This document shows positions 21,099-30,749 of a stretch of 64,000 nucleotides of DNA, in pieces. A model generated the notes under the pieces. The model was not told the origin of the DNA. It saw only the letters and a list, made by a program, of their open reading frames with translations, and searched no databases. The position numbers and the translations under genes are program-made. Source of the DNA: Linanthus parryae. Taxonomy: Eukaryota; Streptophyta; Magnoliopsida; Ericales; Polemoniaceae. The stretch spans positions 57,125,718 to 57,189,717 of the forward strand of contig JALGPY010000004.1 in the NCBI GenBank assembly GCA_023055425.1. Reading direction: 5' to 3'. How positions within the stretch are numbered: position 1 is the first letter of the stretch; each line of letters begins with the position of its first letter.

Positions 21099-21981
21099 TC
21101 AAGACATTAAAGCCTCGCTCGCAAAAATTAAAATGGGATAAGCAAGTTGCGCGCTGCTAAAAAAATTACCAGAGGATTCCCCACACTGACCTCTTATCCA
21201 CTCACAAATATCACGTATGGGCACACCATGGTACATTGCGCCTGTCACAATTTCATGGTTTGATAAAGTAAACTTTAAAGTTGTACCTTCTTCATCTTCA
21301 TCGTCGACGAGCTCGTGAAAGGCTAATTGGGCTCGATATAGTTCATTCGCATTTTTCGCAGCTGGATAAGGTTGGCGCGAGCGTGCTGAGCCCATGCGGG
21401 GTCTTCGTTCCTCAGAACTCTCATTAGCTATCTCCTCGATACTTTTCTTCTTAGCTATCTCAATTCGTTCCTCCTCGGACAGCTTGTCTTGCAAAGATCT
21501 TTCCTCGGCCATATTTCTCGATTCTTCGATGGCCTCTTCCTCGGTCATGAACACTGGCCCTTTTAGGGGACTATCATCATCTGCAAAAGAGGAGCAAATA
21601 ATTCTTCGATGGCCACTTTATCCCACCTTCTTCCTCGTCCTCCCTGGAAACAAAGCCTGCCTCTTGCTCTGAGACTATCCTTTTCTTTGATGGAGCAGTC
21701 CTCTTTGCAGAGGAAGATTTCTTTGCCGTTGGCTCACTTCGCAGACGCTTCAATTTGTGCGCCGCCAAATCATTAGACGAAGGGGGTCCCGCGCTTCTTT
21801 TCTTCGTCTCTTTGAGGTGCGGTGCAAGGAAAATTTCAAGCTCATCCGAAATCTCATTCTGGATTTCTTCATCCATACGCAAATCTGGAAGAATGACGTT
21901 GTGGGGCTTGCTTTGGTTCACGCGACAAAGGTCAATAAGAGACTCGCTGCGATCCCCCGAGGCGAAGCGTATCAAACAGCA
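21099..21981 (-). pseudogene. Antisense PMD-like gene, middle coding part (NLS-like and acidic helix)
   Basis: After an 80-base intron-like gap the frame resumes in phase (TGCTGTTTGATACGC). It has a Lys/Arg-rich segment (KLKRLRSEPTAKKSSS, KRTAPSKKR) that looks like a nuclear localisation signal. A second, very short candidate intron (21626-21581, 46 bases, GTGGG...TTTTGCAG) would join it in phase to an E/K-rich helix (EEERIEIAKKKSIEE) and a domain ending at 21099. 46 bases is shorter than usual plant introns, so a frameshift is equally possible. This matches the C-terminal architecture of TE-linked PMD proteins only in a general way. Confidence 0.55.
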
Positions 21982-22061
21982 CTATCATGAAACAAAGAAC
22001 AATATTTTCAAAATTGAAAGCAAGAAAAAGGAAAGGGTGGATGAGGAAGTTCAGACAATAC
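21982..22061 (-). other. Probable coding intron of the antisense PMD-like gene
   Basis: 80 bases from GTATTG (22061) to TTCATGATAG (ends 21982). The flanking exons are both in phase 0, so joining them removes the stop and frame change between 22008 and 21975. Confidence 0.5.
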
Positions 22062-23895
22062 CGCTAGAAAGTCCCGCGCGTACTGAGCCCTTGCGTTAAG
22101 GGAGATCTCTTCGATGATGGCAGTTTTCTCATCCAGCATTAATTGCTGACAGAGATGACGATCTTCAGCTAGCAGCGAATAATAACCATAGTGGGTCGCG
22201 CTTCGGGTAACAGTAGACTTGAAGGGATAGTCTTTCGACAAAGGCGCGAGAGCCTTCCCTATTTGGAGCTGAGTTGCGGGATTTGTGAAACTACGAACCT
22301 GTATATTCCAGAAAGTCACCCAGCTTGCTGTAATCCTTCCCGGTGTTCCTCTAGAAGGTTGAATGAGAGGGATTTCTGCAATAAGCAGTTTGTTGCTTTT
22401 CCCATAAAGCACACCATTATAACAGCCTTTGGTGATGGACTTGGACCACATGGGAGGCGCGATCGCATCATAACCCAGTAGAAAGTCCATACGAAGAGGA
22501 TCAAAGTAAACCGTTATACGTTCATACTTACAGGATTCAGCCCCAGGCGCGTGTTCTACCAATGCAGGCAGATAGCCTCTTCGGCACCAGTTCACGTAAA
22601 TTCCATAACGCCGAGACCATCTGGTAATGTATTCAAGGAACGCGATGTTATCCAATTCCACAACATATGACCAAGCCACAAATAGTCGGGCATCGTCACA
22701 TACCAAGGAGAAGTTACGACGAGTACCCTTGGTGCCGAACCAACGCCACGAGCGAGGACACTGTTGTACATCCACAGAGTTTGGTACGTTCCATAGATCG
22801 ATAGCAGAAGGAAGTGGATCATATTGGGGCCATCGTTCGAAGACCCACATGGTTAAGAATCCAATGTTAACAAAGGAAATGACATCGACCCTTCCTGGCG
22901 ACTTCTCAACATGTGTCACGGCCAAATCAAGACGGTAGTACAAAGAGCCCAAGACAAGGGGAACTAGAGCAATTTTATGACCAAGCGCGAGCTTTACTGC
23001 AAGAGGAAGCACGTGGATAAAAACTCCGTCACGCGGACTCCCGTCTATGAGAAAACGTGACAACCAAACGCGCAGAAAGCCGCATAACGACCATGGGAGC
23101 CCTTCTCCATCAGTAAAAATTAATGCGTTGGGATTATCATTGAGAAACTTCTGGATAACGGCAGATTTGGCATAGTCTTTGAAGAAAAACATGATCCATT
23201 TGGACCACATATTCTTCGCGCTGGAAGAAACGGACATGAAAGTTTTGCAAAGTTCAATCGCGTCAGGTGCCCACCTTGTGGCGGCTTTTCTCAGAGTCGC
23301 AATATATTCCTGCATTTGCGTGAAGAGGTTAAGCTCCTCGTCAGACTCTAATTTGACCAAAGGGTCAAAGGCTCCCATGCTCGGAAGCATCAACAGATTC
23401 TCCACGTCTTCAAGAGTAGGCGCGGCCTCGAAGGCATAGAAATGAATCGAATGGGTTTTTCTCGAGTACCGCGAGAATAAGAGCCTTAGTATGCCCTGAC
23501 CGGCTTTGAGGTTAAAACCCTTGGTCGCACCCAATGGCATGATAAAATCCAGCTTGTGTTAGCACCTCCTCGTGTTTCTTAAGGATGAACGCAGTCCATT
23601 CATCCATCCCATCGAGCTTTTCTAGAAAGGCCTGAAAAAGGACATCATTAAATGGGAATAGACCAGTTTCAATACCGAGCCTCTGTACATCATGCACGTC
23701 TGCGAAATTCCAATCCTCCGTGTTTGGTTCGGGCTTCAACTGAAAAGCATCACCTGGAGGAGATGCCAAGGGAGTGTCTCCCTGGATCGTAGACAGGTAG
23801 ATATCATCACCACCCAGATATGGGGCCTTGTACCAAAGCTCCTCGGGAAGTTATGGCACTTTAGCAGTTTCCTTGTTAGACTTCATTGGGGCCAT
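22062..23895 (-). pseudogene. Antisense plant mobile domain (PMD)-like gene, 5' coding part
   Basis: It is antisense to the element that carries it. The ATG at 23895 (MAPMKSNKETAKVP) follows a likely intron. The frame meets TAA at 23851-23853, continues to 23512, then needs a one-base shift near 23530 to enter a 510-codon frame (23540-22008). Features typical of PMD proteins: EWTAFILKKHEEVLTQAGFY, then FNLKAGQGILRLLFSRY, TLEDVENLLMLPSMG, DGEGLPWSLCGFLRVWLSRF and VPLVLGSLYYRLD. PMD proteins (MAIN/MAIL1 family) act in transposon silencing and gene expression, and TE-borne relatives are known; what this one did is unknown. The coding part ends at a donor-like site (CTAGCG/GTATTG, 22061). Confidence 0.75.
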
Positions 23896-23897
23896 TG

Positions 23898-24024
23898 CTG
23901 TGAACACAAACAATAGATTACAAACCGATGGCATGCAAATGGAAAGAAAAAAAAGGGTAGAAGAGTGTATCTGCAAGATTCGATCACAAACAAATGTAAA
24001 AATTTTACAAACAGCTACACTCAC
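23898..24024 (-). other. Probable 5'-UTR intron of the antisense PMD-like gene
   Basis: The donor CAAG/GTGAGTG (24024) matches the consensus. The acceptor is TTTGTGTTCACAG (ends 23898), preceded by a T-rich tract, three bases before the ATG. Length is 127 bases, normal for plants. An intron kept inside a retrotransposon fits an antisense gene, because its splice sites are unreadable in the sense genomic RNA. Confidence 0.65.
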
Positions 24025-24186
24025 CTTGCTGACGATTGAGCGCTTGAACCGCCTAGGAGAACTTGTTGACAATCTGATCGAGAACCTGGTCCAAATTTTC
24101 TACTTCTTGCTGAGGATTCTCTCTCTAATGCATACGAACTCAGAAGCAACAACAATGGAAAATTTCTAATTGAAGAAAGCAAAGGG

Positions 24187-24194
24187 TTTAAATA
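24187..24194 (-). promoter_or_regulatory. TATA-like box of the antisense PMD-like gene
   Basis: TATTTAAA on the minus strand (CTATTTAAACCC context). It lies about 160 bases upstream of the intron donor, leaving a 5' leader of about 135 bases before the intron. Confidence 0.45.
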
Positions 24195-24514
24195 GCCCTC
24201 AGATTCAAGAGTCGTGACTGCTGACGTCTCCTGAGTCAGCAACGCTTCGGTATCCGGCGAGATTGGTGACCCATCAAATCCTTTTGAGTTATTCTTGCCT
24301 CGAAAATGGGAAAAAATCCGTGGGTGGCGTCTAATTAACTTCACAGTGGCCACGCTTCGTTAGAAACCAAACAGCGCCTCTAAACCCTAGGCAATCATGG
24401 CTATGACCGGGGACTAGGGATTTGAATTTCATTCAAAAATCATGAATCTGCATGGAGCCCACTCAGGGCTGATTTTGCGCGACTGCACAACGGACGCACA
24501 CATGACATTCGCGC

Positions 24515-24527
24515 AAAAGGGGGCTAT
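24515..24527 (+). other. Polypurine tract of Tat-type element
   Basis: AAAAGGGGGCTAT directly precedes the 3' LTR start TGTAGATAG; GGGGGCTAT/C before TGTAGA-type ends is usual in this group. Confidence 0.8.
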
Positions 24528-25152
24528 TGTAGATAGTGCTTTCCAAACAGACATGTCACAGCCACATGGCAGCCATCCATGACATCTACCTGTGCTCCAT
24601 ACACACCGGATACCTACCTATGCTTATCCATGCGGGGGCTGCGAGACAGAGCCCTCGCGTACCAACACGGGACATGTAGGGACTTAGTGGTTCGGAGGCT
24701 AGGGTATGGCCCGTCGCGCGTGCGACAATCAAGTTCGCGCGCGACCCTTTGTAACTGCTTTGAGAGACTTAATGGACAAGTCTTATAAACCCGGCTTGAC
24801 CTCATAACGGTCTCCGGTATGTACGGTCAGGTGCCTAACGGTTCCTATATACGCGATCGAACGTTCCGTTATGGGGGCTACCATTAAGCCGCAATTTATG
24901 GTGCATTAACCCCCTCATAACGGTCACTTCCCCACTATATATAGGATCGTTAGCCCTCCGTTTCCACACACGAGTGACAGATTGGTTCAACACGAGTTCT
25001 TCTGGACTTACCGAAGATCTTTCATTAAGCTGTCTCTCTCTCTCCAATTACCATTGCTTACCCTCTCCCTACACACAACCTACATCTCTCTGTGTTCTTA
25101 TTCTCTACTTGAGGTGCACACTTGGATCTCTCCGAGGATTTCCTTGCGCACA
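24528..25152 (+). repeat. 3' LTR of Tat-type element
   Basis: 625 bp, TGTAGATAG to GCGCACA, matching the LTR at 13857-14480 with numerous substitutions and small indels. A TATA box TATATATA is at 24936-24943. The target duplication CCGGC follows. Confidence 0.9.
24936..24943 (+). promoter_or_regulatory. TATA box in Tat-type LTR
   Basis: TATATATA, preceded by a CCCCACTA context; the 5' LTR equivalent at 14266 has a T-to-C change. Confidence 0.6.
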
Positions 25153-25836
25153 CCGGCCATCTCCTCCGAGAAGTTAACAAAACCTACATCAGCCACATTC
25201 CCAAAATCCTAAACCCTACCCCAACAAGCGATTACTTACCCATTAGCCTCTGCAACTTTATCTACAAATTTATGTCCAATATGATCGTAAGCCGTCTAAA
25301 ACTGACCATTCAACAACCTTATGTTTTAAACCCAAAACGCGTTCATTCAAGGGGGACAAATGTCAGATAATATCCTCATTGCCTATGAGATCCTGATAGA
25401 CATCCTCCACCATAGATAGAAAAAAGCCACCTACTTCGCCTCCACATCAACATGATCAAAAACTTCGACAGAGTAAAATGGGACTTCCTCGTGCAACTAC
25501 TAGTGCATATGGGTTTTGGCCCAAAGTCCACTTCCCTTTTCATGAAATGTGTCTCAACCGTCACATCTACCGTCATGGTCAATTCAAACTTATTATTTCT
25601 TCTCTTCGACTAGAGGCATTAAATAGGGTGTTCCGATTTCTCCTTACTTGTAACTTATCATCACTGAAGAATTATCTTCCATGATCGATCATGCAGCCTA
25701 TCAAAATTTCTACACAGGTATAAAAGAGGGCCGAGCTTCTCTGGCAATATCTCACCTCCTCTTTGCGAATAAATTCTTCATGTTTCAAAAGTTGTGTCTT
25801 CAACATGTCTGGACCCTTAAACGGATCTTACAGCAA
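25153..25836 (+). pseudogene. L1-type LINE, piece 2 (RT palm)
   Basis: RT blocks in order: GHLLREVNKTYISHIPK, DYLPISLCNFIYKFMSNMIVSRLK, then (shifted) NILIAYEIL, NFDRVKWDFLVQLL, MKCVST, GVPISPYL-like and ISHLLFANKFFMF. The catalytic FADD is FANK here, and there are many stops, so it is dead. The coding continues from piece 1 across the Tat-type insertion and onward to piece 3 at about 50164. Confidence 0.85.
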
Positions 25837-26325
25837 TTTAAATACCCCGTCTTTCATTATAGGGGTTAAAATAGTCTTTTTGGATCTATTGGGGGAGTTA
25901 TTATGAATTTATTAGAAGTTGAAGGCTTTTGGAGAAGTTGTTTAGAGTTAAGTTTGGACTAAATTAAATTAATCCAGTTTCTAAAGGTATTTTTCTAAGA
26001 ACCCTAGAATCCTTCTCCTACTCCGATTATTTTTCTTTTCTTTTCTTCTTTTCAATTTCTTTCCCTACCCGTGCCCTATGTCTCTCACTCACTCTCTCTC
26101 CCGTGCTCTCGGGTTCAACGCCGCACCCGGTCCTAGCCGCCACTCTTGCTTTCTCTTTGATTTTTCCGGTAAGCTTTATCTTATTCTCTTGATCTTGATC
26201 TCAATCTATCAAACTCTCTAGTTTCCCTACGATGAACACAAACGATGGTTTCTTACCCAAGATATTGTGTTGTGTCGTTTAGTTTTTAGTGAATCCATTA
26301 TGATCACTGCTATGTTCTTATCATC
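25837..26325 (+). repeat. Tekay-like LTR-D, segment 1
   Basis: It begins near TTAAATACCCCGTC after LINE sequence and is cut at 26325 by the young Tekay element (TSD TCATC, 26321-26325). It holds the T/C-rich start typical of these LTRs and no gene. Together with segments 2 and 3 it totals about 2.26 kb. No internal region is present, so it is probably a solo LTR. Outer ends are approximate. Confidence 0.6.
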
Positions 26326-28787
26326 TGAAACAACCCGAAATTTAATTGCGTATTTTAAGAATAAATATGCATGTTTTATGGTAATATAGAGTGTAAACTG
26401 ACATCTTGACCTTAATATTTGGTGGTATTATTTTTATAATGCTAAGTTCTAATAAAAATAACATGGTGCTATATGTCTACCACAATAATATTTGATAACG
26501 TGTACACTATTATAGTATCACATATTTTACGCGGCAACTTTTATCGTGCTATTCCTATTATTACGGTACAATCACCACACCCAATTATTTACAACATGTC
26601 GGTAACATTTCTTCTGCAAGTCTTCATCTGCAACAAAGAAAATATAGTCAAATATTTATTTCCACAAAATATGGATCTTGCCAGATGAAAATAATTCACA
26701 TTCACCTTCCTACAATTATTCACCTACATTTACTATTCTTTTCTTTATTTTTCTACCTATAAATAGCCATACAACTCCATGACTCCTCCACGGCAACTTC
26801 AAGCTCCATAGCCACCGCCACCATCATCCTCACTGTCAACACCAACTCTTCCATCTCCAACACCAACACCACTTCCACCAACACAACTCATTCACCTTAC
26901 CAAGAAAACACCATAGCCACCAAGTGTGTTACCTTCCCGAGAGCTTCACGTAACCACCCCATCCACCAATACCACCAACGACCACCGTTTGAGTCACGGC
27001 TACTACTAATCATTCCGTGACACTCCAAAGACTCATTCTCAACCATCCGTAGAGACTCACGAGGTCCCAAAAGCTCATTCCATTTCACCGCCTACTTTAG
27101 CGAAAAATCGGTACAACTTCCTTACCTTACTTCGCATTCAACATATTCTTGCATATTCTTGCTCACACATGTCTCTAGAGTCATCCATGTTAATTTGGTC
27201 GAAAATGGAACGTTAGAAATCGTCATAGCTAATTATTTCATATTTTGGGGTAGTAGTTGTCTTTAACAATTACTTTCAGTCAATTTTTTAGGAATTAAAC
27301 GCTCTAAAAAGAGCAGTGTTTGAAACTACCGTCCATATATTTTTACATAAAAATGATAATTAGTGTCCCGAGAACCACCCACGTTATTTTCGTCGAAATC
27401 GGAAAAGTAAAAAAAAATAATAATATTTTGTAATGGGGTTAAAGTGTCTTTTAAGAAACTAGCAACAACTTGTTTTTGAGAATTTGATTACTTTAAGGGT
27501 AAAAGTGCTATTTCCTACCCTACCCATACTTTACTATAAGTACAAATGACTACCCTTGTTTTATTTTAGTACTTGGTTAGTAAACTAAGGTTAATTAAAA
27601 TTAGGACTAGTGGTTAGCATATAAATAATTAGAGTTATTAAACTAAGATTAAGACGTGTAGATTAGTATTAGTTTAGTAATTAAATAAATAAATAAATAT
27701 TAAGTATTTTGGACCAATAAAAATGTCATAAGATTTTAATTAGAGGAACACCGTTAAGACTTAAGTAGGTCACGTGCCTAATCATTAACTAGGATCAACA
27801 CGCATATCATACATATTATATTAGCACTTGCATATTAAGCGATTAAGTGTTAATTAGGGTTTATCCTTATTTGTAGACACCGACTTTACCGACGAAGGCT
27901 ACGTCGAGTACATTTGAACCACAAACGGACGTGTAGGTGAGTTCGTAGGCTCAACCCTTACTCTCAAAACGCGTGTTTAACTATAATGCCTCTACTTGCT
28001 TTGACTTGGATATTAAATGTTTTTAAATCATGTTTACTTAATACTTGTGTTTACTAAATATTTCATTTCGTTAATTGATCTACATTCTTTAACACGTTCA
28101 AATTAAATATTTCGGGAAGTTTACATGGTTGACCAAGCAAAGCTTGGGACTTAATATGGTAGACCAAGCAAGGCTTGGGACATGAGTCGAAGGTGACTCT
28201 ATGAGTACCCCTGGGGCACATTAGCACAGGGTAAGGCTCTAGTACTACTCTCTTGGGACAAAAGCTTCCCTCGTAGGGGGTGTCGACACTTAAGGTCTAG
28301 TTGCCGAGGTGGAATTGGTTCGGACACGCGAATTACTTCGTCGTCCACACTGGATACGATATTGGTTATGGATCATCCTGATTAAATAATTAAACTGCTT
28401 TTTCGGAATAAATAAATTTGGAATAACTTGTTGTGCCTCATTCTTGTTTACGCGTTGTGATACGTTCTCGCTCAGTTTTCACTGACTTTTCAACTGTGGT
28501 GTCCTTGTTTTGTAAAACCACCACAGGAGAGGCCTACGCTGGGGATGGGAACGTCGAGTACTAGCGCAAGCATCACCTAGCCTAAATAAAGTAGTAATCT
28601 CACTATTTTCCGCTGTTTGTAAGATATTGGTTTGTAATAACTCTGAACAAGGTTGTGAACGCTTTCATGTATTGAAGTATGTTTTTCTGAATCCGAAGCA
28701 AAGATCCTTTTTCCTGATCATGGTGGGTAACTCTCCATGAGAAGGGCACGCCCAGACTTTCAGTAATGAAAATTTGGGGGTGTTACA
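26326..28787 (+). repeat. 5' LTR of young Tekay element
   Basis: 2462 bp, TGAAACAACCCG to GGTGTTACA. The TATA box is at 26758-26766. Short frames at 26473-26688 (+) and 26897-27088 (-) recur unchanged in the 3' LTR only because the LTRs are nearly identical; they are not genes. Confidence 0.95.
26758..26766 (+). promoter_or_regulatory. TATA box in Tekay 5' LTR
   Basis: TATAAATAG in a CTACCTATAAATAGCC context, identical at 36336-36344 in the 3' LTR. Confidence 0.7.
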
Positions 28788-28789
28788 GT

Positions 28790-28801
28790 TGGTATCAGAG
28801 C
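28790..28801 (+). other. Primer binding site, initiator tRNA-Met type
   Basis: TGGTATCAGAGC, two bases after the LTR end; intact. Confidence 0.95.
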
Positions 28802-29028
28802 ATCTTTGGATTCAAAGTTTAATACACCCTAATTAAAGTGGAAATCGATTTCCGAAAAAAAAAAAAAATAAATAAAACGCAAGATCTTTTTCACAAAAAT
28901 GGATTAGGGAAAGATAAAATATGAACTTAAGGAATGAGAACGGGGGGAAAAGGGTACCAACGATAATGTGAGAAGCATGCTCTATTTACATGGTATAACA
29001 GGACACTAAACGTGTAATTCCTTTCTAG

Positions 29029-29487
29029 ATGGAAATCTGGAAGAGTCGCGAGCTAGACAGTGACCACCCGGTCAACACCACCTTGGGTGATGGGGAGGAT
29101 TTTACCGACTACCTCGAGCGTATGATTGACCGATGTTCCGATTGGGTGGACATGCATGAGGGCTACACCGAGAGCAGATTTTTGAACCCGAAGGTCATTA
29201 CGTACTGCATGCTAGCGGCCTTACCCAATCGACAACCCTGGATCCTACTCAAGGAGCGATACCAAGATGCCATCACAGGCAATTTCTTCCCGAACCCCTA
29301 TGTGTACCCCCTCATACCCTGTCCACGAACACTTCCAGACCTAATGCTAGGAGTCAAGGAGCACTGGGAGAGACGAAGGTTTTCTGGTAATGTCTATAGG
29401 AGGCGTAGAAAGTGCAAACCGAGACCGAGATGCAGAATAACAACTGCGAGGAAGAGTGTGTTAGCCCGCCCAGGTTTGCCTAAATGA
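29029..29487 (+). CDS. Extra sense ORF upstream of gag, unknown function
   Basis: 152 codons, intact, between PBS and gag. The ATG directly follows ATTCCTTTCTAG, which looks like a 3' splice acceptor. The protein is acidic and helical at the start (DFTDYLERMIDRC), has Trp/Tyr-rich middle blocks (YCMLAALPNRQPWILLKERY) and a strongly basic Arg-rich end (RRRRKCKPRPRCR). I recognise no family; a diverged gag-like origin is possible but unsupported. About 120 bases after the stop there is AATAAA (29610-29615) and then an A11 tract (29651-29661), the look of a captured mRNA 3' end. Extra ORFs in this position are known from some plant Ty3/gypsy elements. Confidence 0.6.
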   Translation: MEIWKSRELDSDHPVNTTLGDGEDFTDYLERMIDRCSDWVDMHEGYTESRFLNPKVITYCMLAALPNRQPWILLKERYQDAITGNFFPNPYVYPLIPCPRTLPDLMLGVKEHWERRRFSGNVYRRRRKCKPRPRCRITTARKSVLARPGLPK

Positions 29488-29609
29488 ATGGTTGGGTCTA
29501 GCTAAGCGTGTTATTATGATGCCTAAGTATTATGTGTGCGAATAATTATGTGGTGTGCCTTAATGATCTTGTTGTGTGTACTTGTACTACGTAGTCATGT
29601 TGATCTTGT

Positions 29610-29674
29610 AATAAAAGACTTCTTGTTAGAAATATTGGTAACTCATTGCGAAAAAAAAAAATGTGACTTTTATT
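29610..29674. terminator. Back-to-back poly(A) signals between convergent ORFs
   Basis: The plus strand has AATAAA at 29610-29615, followed 36 bases later by A11 (29651-29661). The minus strand has AATAAA (plus TTTATT, 29669-29674) about 30 bases after the stop of the 68-codon antisense ORF. The two signals serve the sense ORF and the antisense ORF, tail to tail. Confidence 0.5.
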
Positions 29675-29702
29675 CAAAAAGGAAAAATAGGAAATAACTA
29701 CA

Positions 29703-29909
29703 TCACTGGTACTTCATCCTTTCGTACATCGCTGTCTCCTGTTTTTCCCAACGAAATGCTACCAACATGAGAATGAAGCCGAACAACCAAATCAGAAGGA
29801 AAGGGAGCAATGGCTGATTGATGAAGGGGAAGCCGAGTCGCACGAAGAGGACCACCACATACAACGTAAGGATTAGTGCCATAATAGCCATAGTACCCTC
29901 CGAAGACAT
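29703..29909 (-). CDS. Small antisense two-helix membrane protein
   Basis: 68 codons, antisense to the element. Two hydrophobic helices: about residues 7-28 (MAIMALILTLYVVVLFV) and 34-53 (PLLPFLLIWLFGFILMLVAF). The C-terminal tail is charged (RWEKQETAMYERMKYQ), so it looks like a helical hairpin membrane protein. It has gene-like signals of its own: CTATAAATAG 45 bases before the ATG and AATAAA shortly after the stop. No family is recognised. Its N-terminal MSSEG and charged ends argue against chance. Role unknown; it is not envelope-like in size. Confidence 0.55.
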   Translation of the reverse strand: MSSEGTMAIMALILTLYVVVLFVRLGFPFINQPLLPFLLIWLFGFILMLVAFRWEKQETAMYERMKYQ

Positions 29910-29953
29910 TTCTATATATGTTTGAGTTGTGGGAGTCGTATGGTACGAAGCTT

Positions 29954-29963
29954 CTATTTATAG
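29954..29963 (-). promoter_or_regulatory. TATA box for the antisense membrane-protein ORF
   Basis: CTATAAATAG on the minus strand, a consensus plant TATA box, 45-54 bases upstream of the ATG at 29909; the transcript would have a very short leader. Confidence 0.55.
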
Positions 29964-30278
29964 AAACCCCAAGGACATCAATTTACGTTTCTAACCTCCC
30001 TACTAGCCGTTATACGCATAGGTTGAAGGGTATAATTGACTTTTAGCCTTTTATGGCCGTTGGAGGGACTGCTGACCGTTGGAGGAAAAAAAAAATGTTC
30101 CTTTTCTGTAATTATAACCGTTGGGGGGCAATTAGGTCATTTAATAATAATAATAATATTCTGCTAAACATGCTTAGGACTAATAATTCATTACTTCCTT
30201 AAGAACGGAGAAAATACAATGCCGAGACCATTACACTTAGAGACACATAGTACAACACTGAATATGACCATGGACTAT

Positions 30279-30749
30279 CTAGGAACGAGCATTCTGTGAC
30301 CCTTCATTACGTGTCTGTCTTCTAGGATCAGCTAGATCCCGAATAGCATGACGAGCGTGCCGAAAAAGCCATTCAATAACTTGGGTGTCATTGTGGAGCC
30401 TAAGCAACCGCCCCAATTGACCCAGGCGAACGTGAACCTCTTCTGAGAGCATGACCGAACATGCACGAGCAGCGAAACGTGGCCGACTCACTGGTCGAGA
30501 TGGCAAAATTGAGGATGACCTCGGCACCGAAGGTGCCGAAGGTGGAGTTGGATATGGCATTGGGATGCTGCATAGCCAAGGGAGGGGACCTGACGAATCT
30601 CTATGGAAAGAAGAAATACCAAAGATAGCCTCTGTCTCCGAAATAACGCACACCGGCTCAGGCTCTGGTATAGGCACCGAGGGATTCGGAAGAGCTAAGG
30701 ACCACGAGGACGGAGAAGGAGGGGGAGTCCTTGTGGGAGACTCAGACAT
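30279..30749 (-). CDS. Antisense ORF with TCP-like helix-loop-helix
   Basis: 156 codons, antisense to the element and upstream of gag. Residues 1-90 are Pro/Ser-rich and disordered. Residues 91-105 are mildly basic. Residues about 106-140 (HVRLGQLGRLLRLHNDTQVI, then EWLFRHARHAIRDL) line up without gaps with the helix-loop-helix of class I (PCF-type) TCP transcription factors as I know it: R-x2-QL-x-R-x-L, Asp in the loop, I-x-W-L-x2-HA-x2-AI. The DNA-binding basic part is weak. TCP proteins are plant DNA-binding regulators that dimerise through this region; a dimerisation-only or decayed copy is possible. A TATA-like CCTATATTAG lies at 30828-30837 on the minus strand. Confidence 0.5.
   Translation of the reverse strand: MSESPTRTPPPSPSSWSLALPNPSVPIPEPEPVCVISETEAIFGISSFHRDSSGPLPWLCSIPMPYPTPPSAPSVPRSSSILPSRPVSRPRFAARACSVMLSEEVHVRLGQLGRLLRLHNDTQVIEWLFRHARHAIRDLADPRRQTRNEGSQNARS

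Larger units (their letters stand above)
13857..25152 (+). mobile_element. Complete non-autonomous Tat-type Ty3/gypsy element with antisense PMD gene
   Basis: 11,296 bp, flanked by the direct repeat CCGGC (13852-13856 and 25153-25157). LTRs of 624 and 625 bp begin TGTAGAT and end GCACA. Order: LTR, PBS, decayed gag-protease (about 14547-16987), hairpin tandem repeats (17346-18240 and a few at 19230-19380), antisense PMD-like gene (23895-19627), polypurine tract, LTR. There is no reverse transcriptase, RNase H or integrase anywhere, so mobilisation must have been in trans. The LTRs differ at many positions, so it is an old insertion, but younger than the LINE it interrupts. Confidence 0.9.

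Noticed and set aside
24021..24353. 110-codon minus-strand frame upstream of the PMD-like gene
   Set aside because: It overlaps the TATA-like box and the proposed leader exon and intron donor, so it is more likely 5' leader sequence than protein.
26473..26688. 71-codon frame found twice (also 36051-36266)
   Set aside because: The two copies are identical only because they are in the two LTRs of one young element.
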